Counted from the first letter of the stretch, positions 1-7,438 are shown. The stretch: DNA of 28,100 nt from CAYUWM01 sp964448395 (GCA_964448395.1 CAYUWM010000017.1:1-28100); one strand, 5' to 3'. Notes: generated by a model not told the origin, from the letters alone. A program made the numbers and translations.

Positions 1-16
1 TTAAATAACAAGGGTC

Positions 17-45
17 TTGACAATATGGATAGAGCATGATAATAT
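17..45 (+). promoter_or_regulatory. Sigma-70 promoter of fur-feoA-feoB
   Basis: A perfect -35 TTGACA (17-22) is followed after 17 bp by TAATAT (40-45). An extended -10 TGA (37-39) lies directly upstream of the -10. The expected start of transcription is near 52, about 41 bases before the fur ATG. This is one of the best promoter matches in the window. Confidence 0.8.
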
Positions 46-61
46 TAAACGCTAATGGTAA

Positions 62-74
62 TTATTCGCAATAA
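62..74. promoter_or_regulatory. Putative Fur-type operator palindrome
   Basis: TTATT-CGC-AATAA is a perfect 5-3-5 inverted repeat just downstream of the predicted transcription start of the fur operon. A second AT-rich palindrome, TAATATTA (40-47), overlaps the -10. Fur/PerR/Zur-family regulators commonly bind AT-rich inverted repeats at such positions and repress their own operon. The assignment as a Fur site is inference, because this lineage's box is not known to me. Confidence 0.4.
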
Positions 75-92
75 CACGAAGAGGAATGTCCC

Positions 93-518
93 ATGCCAGA
101 GGTGATAAAACTGAAGGTGCAGAGGAACACCAGCCAGCGCAGACTGCTCCTCGACCTGCTGAACCAGTCGGAGGGCCACCTGGATGCGGATGAGCTGTTC
201 CGCCTGGCTAAAGAGCGTGAGCCGCGTATCAGCCTCTCTACCGTATACCGCAATCTTAGCCTGTTCAAAGAGCTGGGGCTGATACAGGAGCGTCACCTCG
301 CCGACGAGCATCACCACTACGAGGTGAAGGGTAAGCGGGAGCATTACCATCTGGTCTGCCTGAACTGCGGCAAGGTGGTGGAATTCCAGTCGCCGCTGGT
401 GAAGCGCATGAAAGAGGATATAAGCAAGCGCACCGGCTTCGAGATACTGGACGGCGATATCCGCCTCAATGGGTACTGCGAGCGGTGCTGCCGGGAGAGA
501 AAAGATGAGAAGCGCTAG
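93..518 (+). CDS. fur: Fur family metal-responsive transcriptional regulator
   Basis: This 141-aa protein has the normal length and layout of the Fur family. An N-terminal winged helix (residues about 10-75, with the STVYRNL recognition-helix signature at 49-55) precedes a dimerisation and metal-binding domain. That domain holds a His cluster HHH (73-75), HYH (84-86) and two structural zinc pairs, C89-x2-C92 and C129-x2-C132. It probably represses iron uptake genes when loaded with metal. The ATG at 93 has a ribosome site GAAGAGGAA about 7 nt upstream. It is the first gene of an operon with feoA (the two overlap by 14 nt) and feoB, which argues for ferrous iron sensing. A PerR or Zur specificity cannot be excluded from sequence alone. 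Confidence 0.93.
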   Translation: MPEVIKLKVQRNTSQRRLLLDLLNQSEGHLDADELFRLAKEREPRISLSTVYRNLSLFKELGLIQERHLADEHHHYEVKGKREHYHLVCLNCGKVVEFQSPLVKRMKEDISKRTGFEILDGDIRLNGYCERCCRERKDEKR

Positions 519-792
519 ACACAATCATATGAATCCAGGGGAAGGGGCTTCCGACAGCAGAATCCCGATATCGGTGCACCAGATGCGTTCGGGGCAGTCG
601 GGGACAGTTGTTCAGGTCTCGGGCGGCCCCGGCCTCGCCAGGCGGCTCAACGGCCTCGGCATCAGGCCGGGAAAGCGTATAACCAAGATCAGCTCGATGT
701 TCATGCGCGGGCCGGTAACCATACAGGTGGACCGCACACAGGCCGCCATCGGACACGGGATGGCGGCTAAAATCTTCGTTAAGGTGGATTAG
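505..792 (+). CDS. feoA: FeoA-type ferrous iron transport accessory protein
   Basis: This small SH3-like protein (about 95 aa from the ATG at 505) carries the FeoA core: a Met-rich start of the domain, then GxxGxVVxVxGGPGLARRLNxLGIRPG, then a C-terminal strand GPVTIQVD...IGHGMAAKIFV. FeoA binds FeoB on the cytoplasmic side and supports Fe2+ uptake. The reading frame stays open upstream to 469, but the ATG at 505 has a good ribosome site (GGGAGAG at 493-499) and overlaps the fur end by 14 nt, so I prefer it. ATG 529 is a possible later start. The stop codon TAG shares its last base with the GTG of feoB, indicating translational coupling. Confidence 0.88.
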   Translation: MRSARHNHMNPGEGASDSRIPISVHQMRSGQSGTVVQVSGGPGLARRLNGLGIRPGKRITKISSMFMRGPVTIQVDRTQAAIGHGMAAKIFVKVD

Positions 793-2498
793 TGAAGATC
801 CTCCTAATGGGGAACCCCAATGTGGGCAAGAGCGCCCTCTTCTCCCGACTGACCGGTACTAAGGTCATCGCCTCCAATTACCCCGGCACCACCATTGAGT
901 ACACCAAGGGCATATCCAAGGTTTGGGGTGAGGAAACCGAGGTCATCGATGTGCCCGGTACCTACAGCCTGGAGCCCAGCTCCAAGGCGGAAGAGGTTGC
1001 CGCCGAAATGCTCCGGGACGGCGACCTGATAATCGATGTGGTAGACGCTACCAATCTGGAGCGCAACCTATACCTGACGCAGGAGCTACTGGAGAGAAAA
1101 ATCCCCATGATAGTAGCCCTTAATATCTGGGATGACACGAGGCACAAGGGGATAAGCATCGACCCCGCCAGGCTGGAGCAATTGCTGGGGGTGCCGGTGG
1201 TCCCCACGGTGGCGGTCACCGGCGAGGGCATAATGGAACTGATCAGCCGCGTTCCCGATGCTGCCTCCCCCGATATCCCCGAGCGGACCCTTGACGAGAG
1301 GTGGGCTGCCGTCGGCCATATCGTCGATGAAATCCAGACCATCACCCACCATCATCACACCTGGCTGGAGCGTCTCCAGGACGCCTCGGTGAAACCGCTG
1401 ACCGGCATCCCCATCGCGGCAGCTGTTCTACTGTCTTGCTTCCTCCTCGTCCGCCTCATCGGCGAGGGCTTGATCGGCTACGTCATGGAGCCCCTGTTCG
1501 ACAGACTGTGGGCACCGCTGATGATGAGATTGAGCGAGGCACTGGGCTCCGGCGGTTTCTGGCACGATATGCTCGTTGGGAAGCTGTTCGACGGCGAGAT
1601 AGATTTCTTCCAATCTATGGGTCTGCTCACCACCGGCCTGTTCATCCCGTTCGGTGCCGTACTGCCGTACATCGTCGCCTTCTACCTGGCATTAGGGATT
1701 CTGGAGGATACCGGCTATCTCCCCCGCCTGGCGGTGCTGCTCGACAACCTGATGCACCGAATGGGCCTGCATGGCTACGCCATCATCCCCACCATGCTGG
1801 GACTGGGTTGCTGCGTTCCGGCGGTCCTGTCCACCCGCATCCTGGAGAGCAGGCGGGAACGGTTCATAGCCGCCACGCTCATCTCCATCGCCGTTCCGTG
1901 CGCTGCATCTCAAGCGATGATCATCGGTCTGGTGGGGCCTGAGGGGTGGCAGTATGTCGCCATGATTTACGGCACCCTTCTCCTGGTCTGGGTAATCCTG
2001 GGGCTTATCCTCAACCGCGTCACCAGGGGGTTCAGCCCCGAGCTTCTCATCGAGATACCACCTTACCGCATCCCCTCCTGGCGTGCGGTGCTGACCAAGC
2101 TGTGGATGCGGGTATCCGGCTTCATCAGGGAAGCGCTGCCCATAATCCTGGGGGCCATCTTCGTCGTCGGCATCCTTTATAACCTGGGCGTGTTCGATGC
2201 GATAGCCGATTTCACCGCGCCGGTGGTCAGCGGCATCTTCGGCCTGCCCGAATCGGCGGTCACCGCCATCGTGGTGGGCTTCCTGCGCAAGGACCTGGCC
2301 ATAGCCATGCTGGCGCCGCTGGCGCTTACCGCCGGGCAGCTGGTCATCGGCTGTGTGGTGCTGACGATGTTTTTCCCCTGCATCGCCACTTTCGTGGTCC
2401 TCGCCAAAGAGCTCGGCTTTAGAGGCTTGCTCGGTTCGATAGCGGTAATGCTGATAGCCACATTAGTCGTCGGCGGGCTGCTGAACCTCGCACTGTAG
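792..2498 (+). CDS. feoB: FeoB ferrous iron transporter (GTPase-permease)
   Basis: This is the membrane Fe2+ permease with an N-terminal G domain. G1 is GNPNVGKS (7-14), G2 lies around T33-T34, G3 is DVPG (53-56) and G4 is NIWD (111-114; NxxD conserved, though NMxD is more usual). From about residue 200 onward there are multiple hydrophobic segments with two Gate-like regions. These include the GLGCCVP motif and a C-terminal FFPCIATF stretch with a Cys in the putative pore region. At 568 aa it is clearly shorter than the roughly 770-aa E. coli protein but typical of the shorter FeoB forms. The start is GTG at 792, one base overlapping feoA. A His run (HHHH near residue 187) sits between the GTPase part and the membrane part. 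Co-transcription with fur and feoA implies iron-repressed expression. Confidence 0.93.
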   Translation: MKILLMGNPNVGKSALFSRLTGTKVIASNYPGTTIEYTKGISKVWGEETEVIDVPGTYSLEPSSKAEEVAAEMLRDGDLIIDVVDATNLERNLYLTQELLERKIPMIVALNIWDDTRHKGISIDPARLEQLLGVPVVPTVAVTGEGIMELISRVPDAASPDIPERTLDERWAAVGHIVDEIQTITHHHHTWLERLQDASVKPLTGIPIAAAVLLSCFLLVRLIGEGLIGYVMEPLFDRLWAPLMMRLSEALGSGGFWHDMLVGKLFDGEIDFFQSMGLLTTGLFIPFGAVLPYIVAFYLALGILEDTGYLPRLAVLLDNLMHRMGLHGYAIIPTMLGLGCCVPAVLSTRILESRRERFIAATLISIAVPCAASQAMIIGLVGPEGWQYVAMIYGTLLLVWVILGLILNRVTRGFSPELLIEIPPYRIPSWRAVLTKLWMRVSGFIREALPIILGAIFVVGILYNLGVFDAIADFTAPVVSGIFGLPESAVTAIVVGFLRKDLAIAMLAPLALTAGQLVIGCVVLTMFFPCIATFVVLAKELGFRGLLGSIAVMLIATLVVGGLLNLAL

Positions 2499-2564
2499 AG
2501 GTAAAAACCAGGACGCACAATTTCCTGTACAATTCAGGTATACTTGAATAAAGGAATCGATAAT

Positions 2565-3377
2565 ATGACGGCAAACCAAACCTTCGCAGCCAGATACGGC
2601 CCGTGGGCGCTGGTGACCGGCGCCGCCCGCGGCCTCGGGGCTGAGTTCTCGCGGCAGATAGCAGCCCGCGGGGTCAATGTGGCGATGGTGGACATGCGCC
2701 CGGAGGAACTGGAGCAGACGGCGCGTGAGATCGAAGGTAACTACAGCCGGGAAACGAGAACAATCGCGGCAGACCTCTCGAAACTGGATTTCATCGAAAC
2801 GATACGAGAGCAAACCGCCGATTTGGAGGTCGGTCTGCTGGTCAGCAACGCGGCCTTCGGGCCGGTGGGGCCGTTCGTCAGCGGCAGCCTGGAAGACAAG
2901 CTGCGGACGGTCGCGGTGAATGTGCAGGCGCCGCTGATACTGGCACACGAATTCGCGGCGAAGATGGCGAGCCGCAAGCGCGGGGGCATCATCCTGCTGT
3001 CCTCGGCCTCCGCCCTGCAGGGGGCGTCCTACGTGGCGAATTACGCCGCCACCAAGGCATACAACCTGGTGCTGGCAGAAGGCTTGTGGGAAGAGCTGAG
3101 AACACAAGGTGTCGATGTGCTCGGCCTGATGCCGGGGACGACCCGCACCCCCGGCCTCGCCGATTCCAACCCCAAACTGGAGCGCACCCGACTGGCATAC
3201 GTGATGGAAATGGAGCCGGTAGTCGCCGAGGCGCTGGATGCGCTGGGCAGAAGGCCCAGCCACATAGCGGGGCGGGTCAACCGGCTGACGTTTTTCATCA
3301 CCGGCAAGCTGATGCCGCGCAAAAAGTCCATCGAAGCGCAGGGTAAGGTGCTGCGCGACCTGTACGGAGAGCGATGA
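2565..3377 (+). CDS. Short-chain dehydrogenase/reductase (SDR)
   Basis: This 270-aa classical SDR is probably an NAD(P)-dependent oxidoreductase. The cofactor motif TGAARGLG is at residues 18-25, an acidic VDM follows the second strand, and there is an NAA motif in the NAG position. The catalytic Ser lies in LLSSAS and the catalytic pair is in YAATK (YxxxK). A longer frame opens at TTG 2544, but ATG 2565 has AAGGAA at the right distance, so I take the ATG. The substrate cannot be read from the sequence. The insert after the active site (VMEMEP...) resembles the substrate loop of fatty-acyl or ketone-type SDRs, but this is weak. It stands alone 67 bp after feoB; a TATACT element at 2539-2544 could be its -10, but no convincing -35 was found. 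Confidence 0.85.
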   Translation: MTANQTFAARYGPWALVTGAARGLGAEFSRQIAARGVNVAMVDMRPEELEQTAREIEGNYSRETRTIAADLSKLDFIETIREQTADLEVGLLVSNAAFGPVGPFVSGSLEDKLRTVAVNVQAPLILAHEFAAKMASRKRGGIILLSSASALQGASYVANYAATKAYNLVLAEGLWEELRTQGVDVLGLMPGTTRTPGLADSNPKLERTRLAYVMEMEPVVAEALDALGRRPSHIAGRVNRLTFFITGKLMPRKKSIEAQGKVLRDLYGER

Positions 3378-3446
3378 CGGGTAGCGCCAACGGCCGTCGA
3401 GGGGACGTCCGATGTATTGCGGGCCTTTGCCATACTATCATAAGAC

Positions 3447-3476
3447 TTGACATTTCCCGCCGTTAGCGGTTAGATT
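3447..3476 (+). promoter_or_regulatory. Promoter predicted to give a leaderless mRNA for the lamin-tail protein
   Basis: A perfect TTGACA (3447-3452) is followed by TAGATT (3471-3476, 18 bp spacer) or TTAGAT (3470-3475, 17 bp). Transcription would begin at about 3482, which is the GTG start codon itself. No Shine-Dalgarno sequence lies upstream of that codon. Confidence 0.5.
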
Positions 3477-3481
3477 TACCC

Positions 3482-5056
3482 GTGTTTGCCGCAAAGCCGC
3501 GAATACAGGTCGATATCTTTCTAATTGTATGCCTTGTTGCCGTCACGGTCATTATAACCCTGCTGGCTGTCAGCACCCTTGCCTCCGCTTCTCCAGATCA
3601 ACTGTTGATAAACGGTGACTTAGAGGACGTTACTATCAATCCTTGGAAGGTAAATATGGGGAATCTATTATTAATCGATACCTCAGGGTTCATACACGGG
3701 GGAAGTCAAGCTGCTAAATTCATCAGTGACACTAGCCACACTAAACGAGCGTATCAGATAGTCTCTATTCAGGGAGGCGCAACCTACAACTTCAGCGGTT
3801 TCATGATTAAGAACGATATAAATATAAACCTAGTGAAACTACGAATTGTTTGGTGTGCAAATGAAGGAGAATTTTGCAGTCCAATCAGCGATGTTAGCTC
3901 AGTACCTCTAATGACGAATAGTCAAGAATACCGATATTTAGAAATCAACAATGCACTCGCGCCTAATAATGCCAAGACTGCCAGAGCAGAAGTTGTATTA
4001 GAACCTGCCTCTCTCACCACAGCCACCGCCTACTTCGATGACCTGAGCTTCACCGGGCCAGCGCCCGTTGTAGCTACTCCTTCCCCATCACCGACACCAT
4101 CGCCTTCGCCGTCGCCTTCACCTTCACCATCGCCAACACCCACACCCACACCTACACCTACTTCCCAATCAACGCCGACACCAAACCCGGCACAGACGCC
4201 AACGCCCGACCCGGCGGCAACGCCAACTCCAGGCGCAGGTGCAACGCCGACCCCCAACCCGGCGGCAACGCCAACTCCAGGCGCAGGTGCAACGCCGACC
4301 CCCGACGGCACTACAACCGCAGGCGAGGGCGATGTCCTGATCAACGAGGTGCAGTATAATCCCCCGCAACCCGGCAGCGACGCCGCATTCGAGTGGGTGG
4401 AGCTTTTCAACCCCACCGGCGAGAGCATCGAGCTGAGCGGCTGGAGCATAAGAGATAATTACATGAACGACGTAATCCCTCATCTCACTATAACATCGCA
4501 TGGATTCGCCATAGTCGCCGCCACCGAGGGCTTTTACACCAACTTCCCCGATGTCGGTTGCCCGGTCGTGTTCATCGACGACGGCGCCATCGGAAACGGG
4601 CTGAGCAACGACGGCGACCGCCTGACCCTGAAGGACGGTGCAGGCACGGTCATCGACGCCATCTCCTACGGCGAGGACGAGAGCATCGTGTCACCGCCGT
4701 GCCCCAAAGTGGCCGAGGGGCACTCAATAGAGCGCTCGCCGGCGGGAGGCCATTTTGTGGACAATCCGGACCCCAGCCCGTGCGGTGGGCTTGTCCTCCC
4801 GGTCGATACGTCATTACCGACGCCGATTGCCAGCCTCACCGCTGCGCCCAGCGGCAACACAACAGCAATGCCCGAGAGCAATCGAACAGCCACTCCCACC
4901 TCGGTGGAAACCGCCTCCCAGCCGGATGAGACGTCGGCCTACAGTGGAGCGGCGGTACGCGCTATAGCTATCGCAGGCACGCTGGCGTTACTCGCCGCCG
5001 CCTTCTGGATCGGTCAGAAGCGGAAAAAGAAGCGCAAGAAGAAGCGATTGCCTTGA
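3482..5056 (+). CDS. Secreted/surface protein with carbohydrate-binding-like and lamin-tail domains
   Basis: This 524-aa modular extracytoplasmic protein has an N-terminal hydrophobic signal or anchor segment (about 11-35). A beta-rich domain (about 40-190) follows, with NGDLED near its start and FDDLSF near its end, resembling CBM-like jelly-roll domains. Next comes a low-complexity PS/PT/GA linker (about 193-280). A lamin-tail domain (about 283-433) has the typical INEVQYNPP start, EWVELFNPT and LSGWSIRDN. A Thr-rich stretch, a transmembrane helix (about 490-510) and a very basic tail (RKKKRKKKR) end the protein, so it is probably tethered to the membrane and facing out. The start is GTG 3482 with no ribosome site; the promoter context predicts leaderless translation. 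The N-terminal domain is clearly AT-richer than the rest, suggesting domain acquisition. The function is unknown; adhesion or polymer binding is plausible. Confidence 0.75.
   Translation: MFAAKPRIQVDIFLIVCLVAVTVIITLLAVSTLASASPDQLLINGDLEDVTINPWKVNMGNLLLIDTSGFIHGGSQAAKFISDTSHTKRAYQIVSIQGGATYNFSGFMIKNDININLVKLRIVWCANEGEFCSPISDVSSVPLMTNSQEYRYLEINNALAPNNAKTARAEVVLEPASLTTATAYFDDLSFTGPAPVVATPSPSPTPSPSPSPSPSPSPTPTPTPTPTSQSTPTPNPAQTPTPDPAATPTPGAGATPTPNPAATPTPGAGATPTPDGTTTAGEGDVLINEVQYNPPQPGSDAAFEWVELFNPTGESIELSGWSIRDNYMNDVIPHLTITSHGFAIVAATEGFYTNFPDVGCPVVFIDDGAIGNGLSNDGDRLTLKDGAGTVIDAISYGEDESIVSPPCPKVAEGHSIERSPAGGHFVDNPDPSPCGGLVLPVDTSLPTPIASLTAAPSGNTTAMPESNRTATPTSVETASQPDETSAYSGAAVRAIAIAGTLALLAAAFWIGQKRKKKRKKKRLP
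4075..4167 (+). repeat. Hexanucleotide-like Pro-Ser/Pro-Thr coding repeats
   Basis: Short tandem repeats of the type CCTTCG/CCTTCA/CCATCG and then CACACC/TACACC encode alternating Pro-Ser and then Thr-Pro residues. Such stretches form extended linkers in secreted proteins and vary in length by replication slippage. Confidence 0.75.
4210..4303 (+). repeat. 48-bp tandem duplication in the linker
   Basis: Two adjacent copies of a 48-bp unit (4210-4257 and 4258-4303) are identical over at least the first 46 bases. Each encodes a 16-residue unit of the form PAATPTPGAGATPTP plus D or N. The near-identity points to a recent duplication. Confidence 0.85.
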
Positions 5057-5076
5057 GCCCCACGCTGGGCTATAAT
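5048..5076 (+). promoter_or_regulatory. Promoter of the cmk cluster
   Basis: TTGCCT (5048-5053, 4 of 6 matches) is followed after 17 bp by a perfect TATAAT (5071-5076). The predicted start of transcription is about 5083, only about 2 nt before the cmk ATG at 5085, so the mRNA would be nearly leaderless. The -35 overlaps the stop codon of the upstream gene. Confidence 0.55.
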
Positions 5077-5084
5077 TCAAGCTG

Positions 5085-5750
5085 ATGTCCAAGCCGTTCA
5101 CAATCGCCATTGATGGCCCGGTCGCGTCCGGGAAAAGCACGGTAGGCAGACGCCTGGCACAGAGGCTGGGGTACCGTTTCGTGGACACGGGGGCGATGTA
5201 CCGCGCCCTCACCTGGGAGGCCGTCAGGCTCGGAACCGACCTCGATGATGAGGCGGCGCTCACCCGGCTTGCGGAGAGCACAAAGATCGATATCGAATCC
5301 AGCGAAGGCAGCAGTGTTACCGTGAACGGCCGGGACGTGACCGCAGAGCTGCGCAGCGAGCCGGTGGAGCGGGGGGTTTCCCCGGTGTCCAGGGTGGCAG
5401 GGGTCAGGGCAGTGCTGGTGAAAAAACAGCAGGTGATGGCCGCGGGAGGCAAGATCGTCATGGCGGGGCGGGACATCGGCACCAACGTGCTGACCGGCGC
5501 TGATATCAAGATATACCTGGACGTCTCGGTGGAGGAGCAGGCCAGCCGCCGCTACAACGAGCTGCTGGAGCTGGGCGAGAAAGTGGAATACCAGGCCATC
5601 CTCGACGGTCTAGTCCGCAGAGATAAGATCGACAGCAACCGCAGCGCCAACCCACTGCGGCCTGCCGAGGATGCCGTCCGCATCGATACCGACAAAATGG
5701 ACGAGAACGGGGTTGTGGAATATATCATGACGATGGTGAACGAACGCTGA
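5085..5750 (+). CDS. cmk: Cytidylate kinase
   Basis: This 221-aa enzyme phosphorylates CMP and dCMP with ATP. The P-loop GPVASGKST is at residues 11-19, and the CMP-binding DTGAMYRA follows. The central GRDIGTNV motif corresponds to the family GRDIGT. The lid and C-terminal region carry RRDKIDSNRSANPLRPAEDA, matching the family pattern RDxxDxxRxxxPLxxAxDA. Length and motif order are normal. There is no ribosome site before the ATG, consistent with the promoter placed directly upstream. The stop codon overlaps the next gene's ATG by one base. The cmk-plsC-ispH order is a widely seen cluster. Confidence 0.95.
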   Translation: MSKPFTIAIDGPVASGKSTVGRRLAQRLGYRFVDTGAMYRALTWEAVRLGTDLDDEAALTRLAESTKIDIESSEGSSVTVNGRDVTAELRSEPVERGVSPVSRVAGVRAVLVKKQQVMAAGGKIVMAGRDIGTNVLTGADIKIYLDVSVEEQASRRYNELLELGEKVEYQAILDGLVRRDKIDSNRSANPLRPAEDAVRIDTDKMDENGVVEYIMTMVNER

Positions 5751-6397
5751 TGCCTTGGTTCTATTACTTCGGAACGATATTCTTGATGAAGCCCTTCCTT
5801 TTCGTGTGCACCCGCTATCGACTAAAGGGCAAGGAGAATATCCCCGGGCAGGGACCGCTGATGGTGGTGGCCAACCATTTGAGCCTCTCCGACCCGCCGC
5901 TGTTGTCGGCCAGCATCCCCCGCCGCATAGTCTTCATGGCTAAGGGTGAGCTGTTCCGCCACCCGCTGTTTGGCCCGCTCACCAGGGGATGGCACGCCTT
6001 CCCCGTCTATAGAGGTCAACTCGACCGGGAGGCTATACGCCGTTCCGAGGAAGTGTTAAAGCAGGGGATGCTGCTGGGGATGTTCCCCGAGGCGATGCGC
6101 AGCGCCGACGCCCGGATGCAGCAGGCGTACACCGGGGCCGCGCTCATCGCCCTCAGGAGTAACGCTACGATCCTTCCCGTAGGTATCACCGGTTCGCACA
6201 GGCTCATCACACATGGCTTCACCTTCCGCCGCCCCAGTGTGGAGGTGAAGATCGGCCAGCCTTTCACCCTGCCACCGCGCGACGGGCGGCTAACCAAGGA
6301 GCAGCTAAACCGGGCTACCGATACCATCATGGCACGGATCGCGGAACTGCTGCCCCAAGGATATCGAGGGTACTATGGAGATAGAGAAAGCGGCTGA
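5750..6397 (+). CDS. plsC: 1-acyl-sn-glycerol-3-phosphate acyltransferase
   Basis: This 215-aa PlsC-family acyltransferase is predicted to acylate lysophosphatidic acid at the membrane for phospholipid synthesis. The catalytic HxxxxD motif is NHLSLSD (H43, D48). The family's FPEGTRS block is present as FPEAMRS (112-118), with the Glu and Arg retained but the Gly-Thr replaced by Ala-Met. A downstream PVGITGS block supports the family. An N-terminal hydrophobic stretch may associate with the membrane. The ATG shares one base with the cmk stop, and the gene overlaps ispH by 23 nt, so the three are probably translated together. The altered motif raises some doubt about the exact acyl donor or acceptor. 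Confidence 0.87.
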   Translation: MPWFYYFGTIFLMKPFLFVCTRYRLKGKENIPGQGPLMVVANHLSLSDPPLLSASIPRRIVFMAKGELFRHPLFGPLTRGWHAFPVYRGQLDREAIRRSEEVLKQGMLLGMFPEAMRSADARMQQAYTGAALIALRSNATILPVGITGSHRLITHGFTFRRPSVEVKIGQPFTLPPRDGRLTKEQLNRATDTIMARIAELLPQGYRGYYGDRESG

Positions 6398-7226
6398 GAT
6401 AGGGTTCTGCACCGGGGTCAGGCGGGCGATCGATATCCTAGAACGGGCCTCGCGGAAGCTCGGCCCCCTGCAAACACTGGGGCCCATAGTGCACAACCAG
6501 CAGGTGGTGGATAAGCTTGCCCGGTCGGGGGTCACGGTGGCGGAGAGCCTCGACCAACTGGCAGGCGACACGGTGGCGATCAGCTCGCACGGCGTCAGCC
6601 CTGAAGTGCTGCAACAGGCGGAGGCGCGCGGGCTCCAGATAGTTGACACCACCTGTCCTTTCGTGCGGCGCGCCCAGAACGCAGCCAAGAGATTGACAAA
6701 AGCTGGCTTTTTCGTAGTCGTTTTCGGCGATCAGGAGCACCGCGAGGTTCAAGGCGTTCTGGGCTGCGCTGAGGGCAACGGGATAGCGACCCTGGAGCTC
6801 CCCGATATTGATCGAGCCAAACTGCCCCGGCGCATCGGGATCCTGTCCCAGACCACCCAGAGCTTCCCCGCCTTCGTCAACTTCGTTTCCTCGTTCAGCG
6901 AGCGCTATATCGAGTTCATCTCCGAGCTTCGCATTATCAATACCATATGCGACGCTACCCGCCGGCACCAGCAGGCGGCTATGGAGCTGGCCGACAGGGT
7001 GGACCTGATGCTGGTGGTCGGCTCCCGCACCAGCGCTAACACGCGACGCCTCGCCGAGATATGCTCCGGGATCGTGGAGACGCACCATATTGAAAAGGCC
7101 GCAGAGATCGATTCCCGATGGTTAAGCAAGCGGAGAAACCTGCATGTAGGCATCACCGCCGGCGCCTCTACCCCCGATGAAGCCATCAACGAGGTTACGG
7201 CGACACTGAAGGGTGCTACATATTAG
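6375..7226 (+). CDS. ispH: 4-hydroxy-3-methylbut-2-enyl diphosphate reductase
   Basis: This 283-aa iron-sulfur enzyme performs the last step of the MEP isoprenoid pathway, making IPP and DMAPP from HMBPP. All key residues are visible. The cluster ligands are C12 (GFCTGVRRA), C94 (TTCPFV) and C192 (NTICDATRRHQ). The substrate histidines are H40 (VHNQ), H72 (SSHG) and H122, and the catalytic E124 lies in EHREV. The SxTxAN block near the C-terminus appears as SRTSANTRRL. The enzyme shows that the organism uses the MEP rather than the mevalonate route. The start ATG 6375 lies inside the end of plsC, with GAGGGT upstream as ribosome site. Confidence 0.96.
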   Translation: MEIEKAAEIGFCTGVRRAIDILERASRKLGPLQTLGPIVHNQQVVDKLARSGVTVAESLDQLAGDTVAISSHGVSPEVLQQAEARGLQIVDTTCPFVRRAQNAAKRLTKAGFFVVVFGDQEHREVQGVLGCAEGNGIATLELPDIDRAKLPRRIGILSQTTQSFPAFVNFVSSFSERYIEFISELRIINTICDATRRHQQAAMELADRVDLMLVVGSRTSANTRRLAEICSGIVETHHIEKAAEIDSRWLSKRRNLHVGITAGASTPDEAINEVTATLKGATY

Positions 7227-7240
7227 GAAGGAACACGCTA

Positions 7241-7438
7241 TTGGATCAGCAAAGGTACGGCATCTATCTCAACGCTAAGGAGCTGAAGGTAACGCGTATC
7301 AATTCCCCCCACTGGATACCGGGAGAGCCTGATTGGATTCACCTCGCACCGGAGGTCAATATGACCCTGCTCGAAATACGCAAGCTGGCTCAAGATAGAG
7401 GGCTGGTAAAAGAGCCCGACAAGATTTCATGGAGTTAA
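7241..7438 (+). CDS. Small hypothetical protein (65 aa)
   Basis: This 65-residue soluble protein has no family that I recognise. It begins with TTG at 7241, preceded by a strong ribosome site AGGAAGGA (about 7226-7233). It sits 14 bp after ispH, so it probably belongs to the cmk-plsC-ispH transcript. The composition is ordinary, with a Trp/Pro-rich centre (SPHWIPGEPDW) and a helical C-terminal half. There are no Cys residues and no membrane segment. The good ribosome site and operon position make it likely to be real, but its function is unknown. Confidence 0.6.
   Translation: MDQQRYGIYLNAKELKVTRINSPHWIPGEPDWIHLAPEVNMTLLEIRKLAQDRGLVKEPDKISWS

Noticed and set aside
2539..2544. TATACT as a -10 for the SDR gene, and the CCTG/CAGG inverted repeat around 2524-2538
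   Set aside because: No plausible -35 was found, and the inverted repeat is only 4 bp per arm.
2463..3263. Long minus-strand open frame across the SDR gene
   Set aside because: It mirrors the SDR codons on the opposite strand. The plus-strand protein has clear SDR motifs and the minus one has none.
3378..3446. Terminator between the SDR gene and the surface-protein gene
   Set aside because: Short palindromes (ACGGCCGT, GGACGTCC) are present, but there is no stable stem followed by a T tract.
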